DNA of 64,000 bases from Fallopia convolvulus. Its lineage: Eukaryota > Streptophyta > Magnoliopsida > Caryophyllales > Polygonaceae. This document shows positions 8,782-20,007 of this stretch, one piece after another. The stretch is from positions 5,255,338 through 5,319,337 of the forward strand of contig OZ024735.1 of assembly GCA_964016875.1 (NCBI GenBank), read 5' to 3'. Both the position numbers and the translations under genes were made by a program. The notes beneath the pieces were generated by a model, which saw nothing but the letters and a program-made list of their open reading frames with translations, ran no database searches and was not told the origin of the DNA. Numbering within the stretch: the stretch's first letter is position 1; each line of letters begins with the position of its first letter.

Positions 8782-11700
8782 TTATCTATTATGAAGGACT
8801 TGAGCAAGTTTTCTTAGCTCCTCAAATGCTTGCATTGTTTCTGCATCAAATCCTCCCGCAAACTGCCAAGTTCAAAGAGACTGACTCAGTTCTCCATAGC
8901 AATGTGCTGTTATAACGAGAACGATAAATAGCAAAGAAAGACATAGATTTACGTGGTTCGGTAACAGTGTGTTATCTTTGATTTAGTCTACTTTCATGCA
9001 ACAAATGATTCTTTCATTAGCAAAGAAACGACCCGCGTTCTTTCCAGAAAAGATAAGATATATAAAATTGATGGCTCAGATCTTTATCAATACAAACCTG
9101 ATGAATCCTGAAAGCAAACCTCACGCCCTGAAGCAGCATATAGTCCATAGCAGGGTCCTTCTCCAGCGATGCCTTGGACTGCAGCTCTGAGGCCACTCTG
9201 TTCATGTATCGCTTCGCCAATTTCACTGAACCAAGTTTCACCTGATAACAAAAAATCTCAGATTTCTAATACTAGCATGCAGGGGGCGAAACATATGCAA
9301 TTTGATCTCTTCAAGGCATCAAATTTGTATTTCTTATTTAGATGTACTACTTTGCAGGGTTCAGTTCAGCAACAAGCATTGTCAAAATATCATTTCAGGA
9401 TTGAATTCAAACCTAAAGCAAGTGTAAGAGATTTAGCTTGATTTAACTAGACATGTATTTGTTATCAGAATTTAGTATATTCCTCTATAGTATTTGAAAG
9501 AAGTGAATGATATATTTTATAAAACTAGTACCTTGCTAATGATGTCATTGTCATGCATCCATTTGGTAGGAATTTTGAACTCTTTGCAATTATGCATCAA
9601 TGATTCCCTTGTCCTTGAAAGATTATATATCGTGCGCTCCATCCTGTATAAAGCAATCATGTTTAATCTTTGCACAAGGAGGAAAGAAGGAACCAAGAGT
9701 CAAATATGTAGGGAAATTGTTTTTACTTCTCAGATAAAGCCACCATCTTCTTTAGTGCCAAGTCACATGGTGTTCGAGGATCATCGCTGTAACAAGTGAC
9801 TTCAGATTCTAGCTTCTTCAGATCTTGGTATCCAAATGCCGCTTCTCTCATAGTATCAGCTTTTTTCTCTGGCCATTCGAAGTGCTTTAAGACAGCTCTT
9901 TCATCCACCTGAAAAATGAGGGTTAAATGAATATTATGGGGCACATCCTCATGCTCATTGGCTTTTATACACTGCCTTTGAGATGGATTTAGTCCCTACA
10001 TCAATTTTGGTGCATTCTAACTAAATTCAGTTATTATTGTCACATAGCTGAATTTCAGTTTTTCTTGGGCCTATCGGGCGTACCTCACTAGGTCAATGAT
10101 GATCATTTGGACAAATATTGAGCAATTGGCCAAATACAGACTTTGAAACACCGGTAGAAGTATCAATGAAAAAACCAACAGTAAACTTCATTTGCAAAAT
10201 TAAATATATCCAATGGCATTAGATTCAACAAATATCAGTAAACTTCATTTGCATAAGTATCAATGAAAAAACCAACAGAGACTCACCAGAAAGCAAAGTT
10301 CATCATCAAGCCACTTCACAAATGCTACGACGTCTTCTATGTCTGTATAAACAGCATCATTGACTTCTCTAATCAACGACTTCACAAAATCTCCTTGAGT
10401 CTCAACATCTGCCTTTATCTGCAGAGCACATCAGAACAATCAATTAGGAACTCAAGACCCTTCATAGATGTCATATTTTTAGGCCGAAAACTTACAGCAA
10501 GCAGATGAGCAGATCGGTTCTCAATTTCATCAATCATGGTGCTTCTGACATTTGAAACACCGGTAGAAGCATCACAAACTGCACTTCCAGCCGAATCCTT
10601 TCTCATGTCCCTTTTCATTAGTGAATGGTACAGCTCAACAACTTGGGGTGCACGTGTTACCGCCCCTGTGTTGCCTCCATTTCCAGCTGCTAACCTCAAT
10701 GAAGGAGGTGGCGGCGGAGGAGGAGGTGGCGGAGGAGGAGGAGGTGGCATCAAACCTTGACTTAAACCGACTTCTTTAACCCCATTGCTAATACAACAAG
10801 AAGGCCTAGGAGGCGGATTAGGTGTTCTCAAGGCCCTCTTCTCAACCTCTTTAGAAGCCGAAAGCATTCTAATATAATTACTTTCACTAGAGGCGCAGAA
10901 CTGTGAATTTGAAGCAACTCCAATCTCAGAGTTGAAAGAATTCGAACGCGCAGTTTCTTTGTCTAACTCTTTGAATCCCATGAACCCATCAGATTGCCTC
11001 CTATCATTCACTTCGAGCTGCTCATCATCACTATATGCCAATCCACTAGTGGAATGCCTTCTACTGCTGCTGCTGCATTTGCCTTCCAAGGATGAAATAT
11101 CCTCATCTGTTACAGGCCATTTCTTCAGTTTCTTGATTGCACTTAATCTCTTTGCGCAGGTATATTCCTCGCCCTTATCCGGAGTAAAAGGCCCTGTTGA
11201 ATTGTTGTTCTCAACAAATTCAATGTTTGATGGATTCTCTGAAGCTCTGGATAGCTCATTTCTGAGGCATGCATTGACCCACCTAAGATAGGCCAGCTCC
11301 TCAACTTCATTTAATCTACTCAACTGTAAACCTTCTACTTGCTTGCACAAATCCTCATTTCTGTGCCTTAACAAGGACGCCTCTGCTTTTGCCTTGGCAA
11401 TCACATCGCTCTATATGATGATAAACCATAATTGTTTGGATAGCACAATCAGCACAAATCAAAATAAATAATGTTCCTTAATGAGCCAGCTTCTCAATAC
11501 AATAAAAAAGCAATAAAATTTTATAAGTAATTTAAATTACAGCAAAAATTCTTGTTATATTTTTCACAAATCCACTTATCATATGAATTATGTTAACAAA
11601 TATGTTATTTCAATCTATTGTCCTCAGTCCTCACTAGGAAAATAACTATTTATTCATAACATGAGGTAGTTCATAACTAGAAATTCAAGATTAGGACCAT

Positions 11701-12466
11701 ACCTCAGAGGCTTTTCCATGGCTTCCTAACTGGGACTCCATTGATGCAACTCTGAAAGCAAGATCTCTCTTCTGGAGCTGAAGCTCTTTATTTAGACGCC
11801 TTAATTCATGTACTTCCATCTCAAGACCCTGAGGTTCCTTAATTGAATTCCCATTTTCTGAACGGGAACTCAACGATGAAGCTTGATCATTTTGGTTCCT
11901 CCTTTCAACCTCAATCACACCAAGTTTCCTAGCCATTTCATCCACCTCACATCTATTCTCCTGGAGCTCCCGTTGAAGCTCTAACTGTGAACTCTTGAAC
12001 TCCGATAGCTCCGCTTGTAGCTTGAGCTCCCTCTGCTTTGACGCCTTGAGTAAATCCCTCAAGTTCTCAATCTCCTGGTACAAATCTTGGGATCCGGAAG
12101 GTCCGTTGCCATGTGGATGCACCTGGTAAATAGCCAAAACACCTAATTTGAGGATTTCATACAGAAATTTGCAATGTCTCCTAATTGACCATTTCTAGGG
12201 TTTGTTCGAAGGCTTACCTTCTTGCTCGGCGGTGGATTTTGGAGCTTGCTGCTTTTTCTCTCTCCTCCTGCGAGGCCTTTCACAATGTGCGATCCCCACG
12301 AAGAAGCTGATCGCAGCTTCGACGATGAATTGCTGGTAGCAATGGTACTACTCTTGACATTCCTCATCTTCGGTGGCTGGTTCTGGTCGGCGAATTTCGA
12401 CACTCTCGGCCTCTTCTCTGTGGCCGGATTTTCGTCTTTCATATTCCAAGGGTTTGTTTGTCTCAT
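8782..12466 (-). CDS. CHUP1/IPGA1-like protein, eight exons, 744 aa
   Basis: CHUP1-family proteins link organelles or cortical microtubules to the actin system; CHUP1 itself positions chloroplasts. Exons on the minus strand are 12466-12218, 12122-11703, 11410-10496, 10418-10287, 9908-9727, 9643-9532, 9241-9098 and 8862-8782. All introns are GT-AG and phases join cleanly. Residues 1-83 are basic and Ser-rich. About 95-225 is a long coiled coil (QDLYQEIENLRDLLKASKQR). The family signature EELAYLRWVNACLRNEL lies at about 261-277. A run of 15 prolines is at 445-459. The conserved C-terminal domain begins with VVELYHSLMKRD and ends FEELRKLAQVLHNR. There is no N-terminal membrane anchor like that of CHUP1, so an IPGA1-like cytoskeletal role fits better than chloroplast attachment; this is inference. 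The start is the first ATG of the first exon. I see no damage. Confidence 0.92.
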
Positions 12467-12929
12467 CCCCTAGAAATTTCAGGAAAATGGAAATCAGAGT
12501 TTCGATTGAGGAAGAAACGTTCCGAAGTTATGGAGCTGAACGGGAAAGAAGCGATGATATTGAGACTTCTGACATGGGAGCTCTTTCCTTTTCTTGCTGC
12601 TGTGATTTCAAATTTTGAAAATTTGAATGTTGAGGAACACAACGGGCACTTGAATCGAAGTTCATTTATCAATACTTGTATTAACGGTAATATCTGCAAA
12701 ATGAAGGTTTATACCATACTTTTCATAAAATCCAACCCCTTTTCACTTTTTTAACTCATTTATATCATCTTCAAATTTTACTTCATACTCGAATTAATAA
12801 AATTCATTAGCCATTTTAAAATCATCATGTTAATCTATCCATTAAAATTATTTATAATATAGTAATAATATATACATCTTAATTTTTATATTTAAGGATG
12901 GTTTCAAATATTATTTATGATAAGTTATA
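12467..12929. other. 5' flank of the CHUP1-like gene
   Basis: Leader and promoter of the minus-strand gene are expected here. The first 150 bases have balanced composition, as in a 5' leader; beyond about 12680 the DNA is AT-rich with no recognised element until the Stowaway MITE. Open frames on either strand here show no known domain. Confidence 0.4.
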
Positions 12930-13222
12930 CTCCCTCCGTCCCCATTTGTTCGTCCTAAAGGACGGTTTTTGTGGTTATTAAAAAAGGTGTAAAGTAGTAT
13001 TGATAATTGAAAAAATGGGTAAAAGGTGGGATTGATTGGGGGTATTTTTGTAATGTTATAGGGATAAAAGGTGTAAAGTAGTATTGGTAATTGAGAAAGT
13101 GGGTAAAAGATAATATTAGGTAGGGGTAATATTGTAAGAAAAATATAGATATAAAAGGAAAGTGGACAAACAAAAGGGGACGCCCGAAAAAAAAACTGGA
13201 CAAACAAATGGGGACAGAGTGA
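12930..13222. mobile_element. Stowaway-type MITE, about 293 bp
   Basis: The left end CTCCCTCCGTCCCCATTTG follows TA at 12928-12929. The right end is the imperfect complement (CAAATGGGGACAGAGTG) followed within a few bases by TA. CTCCCTCCGTCCC is the classical Stowaway (Tc1/mariner) terminus. The interior contains an internal duplication of about 100 bases with AAAAGGTGTAAAGTAGTATT at both starts. It sits about 460 bases upstream of the CHUP1-like start codon. Apparent open frames inside are accidental. Confidence 0.85.
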
Positions 13223-13778
13223 ATAATATTCTAGGGTTAATTCATGATCTAAACATTTAAATATATGAATTTTCAGGCCAAATGTCTTATCCTATAATTT
13301 CTTTATTATATGAATTTCATGATCTATAGATTACACATATAGAGAATAATTCCAAACCCAAGTTATTAGAGTCTTTGTTTCCTCTTTATGTCTTTATTAT
13401 ACATGTTGAATTTGTTGGGATTATATGCCAATGTTGGATTTTAGTTTTGTTTTAATTTTAATACTAAATTTCTATTATTCTATTTTTTATGTGGATGGTG
13501 TGCATGAAGAAGATAAGATTTAAGAATTTCGATACGATGGTTAAATATTACATTAGAGGTAAAATATAATTTTTATACTTTGTGTTGTTACATTATCTTG
13601 CATTGATATTTTGATACCATGATATTTTATTTTGTCTTCATATTTTGTAGAATTTTCCTTCCAATATATTTGAATAAATAATGGAGAAATACATTCGGTA
13701 TCCACAAGACTAAAGGTAATATGCCAAAAGACTTATTTATAGCCATATGCCAAAAGACTTAATTATCTAGATTGTTAT
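13223..13778. other. AT-rich spacer
   Basis: Nothing coding was recognised. A short direct duplication (ATATGCCAAAAGACTTA, at about 13719 and 13745) directly precedes the left inverted repeat of the next MULE and could belong to it. Confidence 0.4.
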
Positions 13779-13808
13779 GACAATTGGTCACTTGGCCCCT
13801 TGTACTTT

Positions 13809-14686
13809 GCGACCTATTGAACCCCTAATTGTTGATTTGGCAAATCGCGTGCTTATCAAACTCTGTGGAGCGAGTGAGGTCTTAATGTGGGTGACTAATC
13901 TTGCTGAGGTGGAAATAAGTAATTTGGAAAAATCGTTTTGTGTTTGAAATAGGAGATTTAAAATGTCATTTGCCATTCTTCTTCCTCACTCGTTCATTTC
14001 TCCTCTGAGTTTTGTCCTCTCCTCGGACTTGCCCTCTTCCTTCCCAATTTGTTTCATCTTCTTCGAGCTTCGACTGAACACTTAATGCCTAATCCTCCAT
14101 TGTCGAATTCATGGCGTCATCTTCATCCAGCAACTTTTCCCGGACAAATGGACGACACCAATTTGTTTTTTCGGCGTGCATGTGTGGAGCTGTAGCCGTG
14201 ATGAAACATTCATGGATGGTAAGAAATCCAGGGAGGCACTTTTTGGAGCGACCTATTGAACCCCTAATTGTTGATTTGGCAAATCGCGTGCTTATCAAAC
14301 TCTGTGGAGCGAGTGAGGTCTTAATGTGGGTGACTAATCTTTCTGAGGTGGAAATAAGTAATTTGAAAAAATCGTTTTGTGTTTGAAATAGGAGATTTAA
14401 AATGTCATTTGCCATTCTTCTTCCTCACTCGTTCATTTCTCCTCTGAGTTTTATCCTCTCCTCGGACTTGCCCTCTTCCTTCCCAATTTGTTTCATCTTC
14501 TTCGAGCTTCGACTGAACACCCAATGCCTAATCCTCCATTGTCGAATTCATGGCGTCATCTTCATCCAGTGACTTTTCCCGAACGGATGGACGACGCCAA
14601 TTTATTTTTTCGGCGTGCATGTGTGGAGTTGTAGCCGTGATGAAACATTTATGGATGGTAAAAAATCCGGGGAGGCACTTTTTTGG
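13809..14686 (+). repeat. Tandem duplication, 439-bp unit, two copies
   Basis: The unit begins GCGACCTATTGAACCCCTAA at 13809 and again at 14248, a period of 439. It runs from the inner part of the MULE inverted repeat into the first GRF coding exon, breaking off after GGCACTTTTT. The copies differ at only a modest number of positions. The event made one truncated and one complete GRF start. Confidence 0.85.
14111..14386 (+). pseudogene. Truncated GRF zinc-finger exon fused to MULE repeat DNA
   Basis: The frame starts MASSSSSNFSRTNGRHQF and continues through CMCGAVAVMKHSWMVRNPG to GRHF, the first half of a GRF zinc finger. It then runs directly into the next copy of the 439-bp unit and ends in repeat-encoded sequence (ANRVLIKLCGASEVLMWV). 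The second half of the finger is missing, so this is a by-product of the duplication. It could only act as a decoy transcript upstream of the intact copy. Confidence 0.75.
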
Positions 14687-15176
14687 CTGCCCAAATCATG
14701 GGGTAAGTGTAATTCAAGGAAATTTTGGAAAACCCTAAGGGCTTGTTTGTTTCTATACCCATGGTATAGGGAATGGGGTTAGGAATGGCTCAAACCCATT
14801 CCAATGTTTGTTTTAACTAAGGGATGGGAATGAGTGATTCCCATACCAAAAAAATACACTAGAGTTCATACCCACCTCAAACTTAAGGTATGGGTGATTC
14901 CTATCCCAGCCCGATACCTCATTCAAACCCGATTCCGGGTATAGAAACAAACGAGCCCTAAAATTTTCAATTCTAGGGTTATGACTCTGAATTTGAACAA
15001 ATTGCTTGTAATATGTGCTTATTAATTGAATGCGGATTTGGCTACAGAGAGTAGGGGCATGTGATTTCTTTAGATGGGATGATGAGCCATTGTCGAAACA
15101 TGCTAGCCATGTTATTGCTGGTTTACTTCGAAGGATCAAGGAGAAAGAAGCAGAGAGGGATAAGGCTAGGCGTTGA
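14550..15176 (+). CDS. GRF-type zinc-finger protein, two exons, 93 aa
   Basis: GRF zinc fingers bind nucleic acids, and short plant GRF proteins are frequently found inside or near MULEs. Exon 1 (14550-14702, 51 codons) encodes MASSSSSDFSRTDGRRQF and the finger core CMCGVVAVMKHLWMVKNPGR, ending in FFGCPNHG. The donor is gtaagt; the acceptor is at 15045-15047 (cag). Exon 2 (15048-15176, 42 codons plus stop) continues in phase 0 with RVGACDFFRWDDEPL and ends in a basic helix (RRIKEKEAERDKARR). The complete pattern Cys-x-Cys, NPGR, Cys-Pro and Cys-Asp-Phe-Phe-x-Trp is present without a break. The intron (14703-15047) contains a 220-bp Tourist-like MITE. Its own promoter would lie inside the duplicated 439-bp unit. 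Role in the transposon or the host is unknown. Confidence 0.75.
14739..14958. mobile_element. PIF/Harbinger (Tourist-like) MITE, 220 bp, in the GRF intron
   Basis: The ends are GGGCTTGTTTGTTTCTATAC and the complement of GTATAGAAACAAACGAGCCC, a 22-bp inverted repeat with one mismatch. They are flanked by TAA at 14736-14738 and 14959-14961, the 3-bp target duplication of this superfamily. Confidence 0.9.
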
Positions 15177-15973
15177 GCTATGTGCTTTTGGTCATCCTTG
15201 TATTGATTGCAGTGGTTCACTGTTTGAAATTCATCCTATAATATGATAAATGAAGGATAACTTAGGTTGTCTTATTTTGTAATGTGCAATGTGCAACAGT
15301 TGTTTCCAATCACTTGTGTTGTGGTGGCAAAGTAGTTCATTTTTATAGCACAATTTGACAAAAGCAATAACTGACAGCAATTTGACACAAACAATTGACA
15401 CCATCACTAACAACAGTTAACACCAGCACAATTTGACACACCTGGTGTTTGACAAAAGCACTAACAACAACTGACAGCAAGTGGTGGACACCAGCAACCA
15501 CTAACAAAAGCACAACAACAACAACAACATAACACTAACAACAATTTGACACAAACAACAATAATTAACCAACAACATCCTGCTAGTTCCAACTTCATTT
15601 ATACCATAACCAACAAGAGTTTGACAATATGCTCAATCTGAGCTAGCTGTTCTGATAGTGATAATACAAAAGCCAAACAACTTCATTGTTCCACATGTGG
15701 TGGCAAACTAGTAACTAAGTCAAAAGGTAGTTGTTCTTACAATATATGCAAAATGAGACAGCCTTAGTCTTAAATATTTATACTATACTTCCACAAGTTC
15801 ATTCTTAATCACAGTCCAACTATTCCTAGGGTCTGTTGGAGCTTGTTTGGCTACTGAATGGGTGTTGCCTTGGCTGGGTCACTGGGTTGCCTTGTTGGGA
15901 TAGCTGCCTTGTTGTGATAGCTGGGTTGCCTTGCCACTTCAAACCCTTGCTCTTACTTCCAAGATCCACACCT
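15177..15973. other. Non-coding centre of the second MULE
   Basis: The stretch holds a CAA-rich segment (about 15360-15560) with many short repeats of the type TTTGACA, AGCACTAACAACAACTGACA and ACAACAACAACAACA. Around 15830-15960 the minus strand looks like the Gln/Pro-rich tail typical of MULE transposases. No further gene is supported. Confidence 0.4.
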
Positions 15974-17599
15974 TCACCAACATGTTTTGTGGGCTTTGGG
16001 CACCTTAATATCCTGCTGGTGGCATGTCCTGGCTGTATTAGTTGATTCTTGAGATGTCACCTCCCATGCAATTGGAAACATCTGTCCATTGCCATCCTTG
16101 CCTACAACTACAAACAATTGACCTTCCATTAGCCCTTTTAAAAAGCAAGCATCAAGTCCAATTAGTCTCTTACATCCTTGCTTCCACCCTTCTTTCAAAC
16201 CCTTAAAACACACATACAATCTCCTAAATATCCTTTCCAGGCTGAATATTGTTGTCTACAACTAGAAAGCATGTTGACCTCGGGTTACTTCTATTGATCT
16301 CATCAACATAATCATGAAGCCTTGCATACTCTTCTTCCTTGTAGTCACCCATAAACTTTTGTAAAATCCTAGCCTTAGTTCTCCTACAAATGGTGACTCC
16401 CATATACAACTTCAACTCCTTCCTACATAGTTCTTGAATCTCCCACAACTTGATTGATGGTTGGGATATGATTCTGCTCTCAAAATATCTTGCAAGGTAC
16501 TTGGAGTTGCAAAGTCTATTAGTATTGTACCTCCTACAGCTGTGTTTGGGCATATATGTCTTGATCTTGAAGTTCTTAGTTGCTCCCTCAACACTTGCAT
16601 GTAACCTCCATTTGCAGCCCTCATGTTTACATGACACTGTGACCCTACGAGTTTCATTAGGCCTCAACTTCAGCTTTACTCCCATATACACACCATACTT
16701 TGCCACTGCATCCTAAATTGTTGCACACTCTCAAGTACCATACCTACCTCCCACTTTGGGCACAACAATGTAGGATCATAATCAACATGCCTACTCCTCC
16801 TTTTCACCTATCTATTGCTTCTTTCCCCATCATCGGATGCCTCAGTCTCAAGGCTGTAGTCAGAATCTGAAGCATAAAATGGCTCATCTCCACCTACCTT
16901 TCCAGTGTAATCATATGGTTCCTCACCCGACTATGCATAGCCTTCATTTGGACCCACCTCTCCTAGATTGAGATCAACTTCATGAAATTTTTCCTTGTGA
17001 GCCTTCTTTCTAGCCCTACTCCCTCTAGCTTCCTCTCTTAGTGCCCTCAACTCATCATCTACTTCATTGTCATCACTCACCTCTATTGTCAAGCTATCTG
17101 TATCGTCACTCCTCCCACCATTATAATCAATGTCATCACTGTCATCCTCCCAGTCTTCATCATCTTCACCAGCTTCTTCATCTCCACCAGACTCAGAGAA
17201 TTCATCACTAGACTCAGAGCACTCTTCACTAGATTCAACATAGCCACCAGATTCAGCATCTCCACCAGAGTCACCATCCTCACTAGAGTTATCATTAAGA
17301 GCTTCATCAAGGTCATGGTTGATGTAGAAATTCACTTCATCCCCATCTTTAAGGGTGCTCGCAAGTTCCACCAATTCCTTATCATCCATTCGCCTAAAGC
17401 ATCCCTCTCTCAACCCCTTGTAATATATCCCCTCGAATGTAGTATATCCCAAATTTTTGACATACCAACTCAATTCAAATTCACTCATCACATCTGTATC
17501 CATGTCACTGAATGCCCTAGCCTTCTCGTTAACATAAGCTAGTTGTGGATTATCCACAAACCTACCCCTATGGTGCAAGACAACTTTAACACTTGCCAT
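15974..17599 (-). pseudogene. mudrA-like transposase remnant, core deleted
   Basis: The gene starts with ATG at 17599 (MASVKVVLHHRGRFVDN), a PB1-like N-terminal domain, followed by a very acidic linker to 16931. A TAG there and another near 16810 interrupt the frame. A one-base loss near 16700 separates VQQFR from AVAKYGVYMGVKLKLRP, which opens the MuDR zinc domain (VSCKHEGCKWRLHA, then KHSC). A further shift near 16228 leads to YVCFKGLKEGWKQGCKRLIG with the first catalytic Asp in IGLDACFLKG. Homology stops after FPIAWEVT. The second Asp, the Glu and the SWIM finger are missing and only a tail-like stretch follows, so an internal deletion removed the catalytic core. Confidence 0.8.
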
Positions 17600-18273
17600 C
17601 ACGTGTCCTACAACAATGAAAGTCCAAACTATAAAATTTGCACTCTAAAATTGCTACAACAGAACCCTAAAATACCAAATGCATGTTCATAAGATTCGAG
17701 CCACCCTATTGCAAACCACAATTTTCTCAAATTCGAACAACTAACCCTCTATGTATAGATAGATAGCCACAACTAACCTTGAAGATTTCGTACATGTAGC
17801 AACAAGTTTCCCTCCTCTTTCTTTAGCAAGATCGCCAATCATTTTGCTTGAACTTCGTCGGATTAGGGCTCTTCAAATTTCGCCCCTTTTGATCGATTGT
17901 GTGAGATGGATGCAATTAGGGTAAATGGTTGGGTAATAAATGAGGTAAATAAGGTGATTTTTTTGTTTTTTTTATCTTATTAAACGGTCGAGATGACATG
18001 GCGTCCATGTCATTGCCATTGTGGCAACACAATATAACACATCATCGCGCGTGCACCACACTCCTAAAAAAAGCTGGGATAAGTGGCTCAATAGGGGTTC
18101 AATAGGTCGCAATGTGCAACTATAGGGGGCCAAACGAATAGGGCTAAAGTACATGGGGCCAAGTGACCAATTGTCACAAGTACAAGGGACCGTTTATGTA
18201 TTTTGCCATTTTCAATAAAGGTGATTAGTTTGCCTCTCCAATCCCCCTAAAAGATGTCATGTACAAATGGGCA

Positions 18274-19114
18274 GAGATTGAATCAAATGAAAATGGGGCT
18301 TATCATGAAAAATAAGAACAAATCTGGACCATCCGATTAAAACACTAGAAATGAATCTAAGTCATCCGATTAAAAAAATAATAAAAAAAATAAAATAAAA
18401 TTTAATTTTTTGATTTTCTTACTTTATTTTTTTAAGTCTTTTTACGTATGTAAAATGATGTAAATCGAGTATGAACATAAGGCTATAAAACGTGAACAAG
18501 CAATACTAATATGTGAACGTATCTATATTATATGTGAACGTATACTAAATTTTCTGAAGTTAAAATGCGGTTATATGTGAACAGCCCTTGTAAAAATGTG
18601 AACATGTGTATAAAATATGTGAACAGAACGTAAAATGTCAACCGTCGTGTTTTTGGCGAAAATAAGTGAAAAAATTAAAAAAAAATAAAAATAAAATTTT
18701 TTATTATTATTTTTTTGTCAAATTTTTTTAAGCCGTTTAACGCTTGTATTATGATTTAATCGAACATGAACAAATGACCATAAAACATGAACAAACAGTA
18801 ATAATATATGAACACACTTGTAATATATGTGAACATATTATAAAATCTCTTAACCAAAAAATGTGATAATATGTGAACATGTCTTATAATAGTGTAAACA
18901 TATGCATAAAATACGTGAACGTAACATAAAAAAGCAAATTTCGTGTTTTTGGAAAAAACAAGCGAAACTAAGAAAATTAAAAAAATTATTTTTTTGTCAA
19001 AATTACCATTTTGCCCCTATCTCTTCTAATCTTAGTCATCCACTTCTCAAATCCAAGGGTCCTCATTTGTTCTTAGTTTTCATGATAAGCCCCATTTCCA
19101 TGTGAATCAACCTC
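18274..19114. mobile_element. MULE-type MITE, 841 bp, with 10-bp target duplication
   Basis: The element is flanked by CAAATGGGCA at 18264-18273 and 19115-19124, a 10-bp direct repeat that fits Mutator insertion. The ends are inverted copies sharing AAATGGGGCTTATCATGAAA and then TAAGAACAAAT. The interior is two diverged direct copies (about 18420-18690 and 18720-18990), each with four or more ATATGTGAAC words and ending in CGTGTTTTTGG. It is non-coding. Confidence 0.85.
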
Positions 19115-19124
19115 CAAATGGGCA

Positions 19125-20007
19125 TGCGTGTAAGGAAAAATATGCGCAATTACCAAAATTTATATTTCGTTTATATGTTTGGTCTAAGAGAAAATGTTAT
19201 AATCTAGGGCAAGTTTAATGTATGAACTTAATGTAAACTATTTTGTATATATTTTAATGTTCATGTATTTTATACGAATTATATGATTTCTTATATATTG
19301 TCATTTCATATCATAACCTATTTTAATAACGCATTAAATGTCAATTTCAATTAAAATTAAAATTCAGAAAAAAGATATATTGGACGTAATAAACATATAA
19401 GACATTTTATAATTTCATTGTAAACATACATTAGTCAATACATAAAGTTCTTAACTTACTACCATCTATCTATCTATAAATATATAAAGTAAGCTTTTTT
19501 TGATAATCAATACTCTTACAATTATAAGATTTTACAATTTCATTGGAAATATACTTAGTCAATACAATACATAAAGCTCTTAACTTATTACCATTATTAT
19601 TAAAGAAATAAATTTCATCACTAAAACATAATATAGTAAGAGGGTCGTAATATACTTATTTTTTAATAAAAGATAAGGTGGAGATAGATCCATGGTCATT
19701 TTTATTGTTATCATCAAATGAAAATAATTTTTAACCCGTGACTCTAGCGGGTTAAAAAAAATAGATAATACACAAATAAGGTCAACCTGCCAAGTATGAA
19801 GTAGTCAATTAGAGTACAATCTTTTACTGTTTAGCAGTTGGTACAACTAAATATCCATCCAAATTCTGTAGTAGCAATACAATTTCAACGAGTAATGCAA
19901 TTGAATAGAGTAACCTGCAAATTTTGTTTCCTCTGCTAATATACCAATTCGAGCAACAATCCTCAGAAGTAGTTGATCCAAACAAATGAAAGAATGAAAA
20001 AAAGAAG
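19125..20007. other. AT-rich intergenic DNA downstream of the glycosyltransferase gene
   Basis: A segment of about 90 bases is duplicated (about 19390-19470 and 19530-19610), sharing AGTCAATAC and ACATAAAG words. A hairpin TTAACCCG / CGGGTTAA lies at 19731-19755. No gene was recognised; the 3' end of the minus-strand glycosyltransferase gene falls at the right edge. Confidence 0.45.

Larger units (their letters stand above)
13779..18175. mobile_element. Second Mutator-like element with defective transposase and a GRF zinc-finger gene
   Basis: The outer inverted repeats match: GACAATTGGTCACTTGGCCC at 13779 on the plus strand and at 18175 on the minus strand, both continuing into TGTACTTT. Both then contain GCGACCTATTGAACCCCT, which lies about 37 bases further in on the right side. 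Inside are a GRF-domain gene (+) and a mudrA-type transposase remnant (-). The true tips may lie slightly outside these limits, since the right repeat runs on with a TACATAAACGGTCCC word near 18190. No 9-11 bp target duplication could be fixed. Confidence 0.75.

Noticed and set aside
10536..10760. Glycine-rich open frame on the plus strand
   Set aside because: It is the complement of the polyproline segment of the CHUP1-like gene, whose exon structure is clear.
12911..13207. Two Phe/Tyr-rich open frames
   Set aside because: They lie inside the Stowaway MITE and show no coding features.
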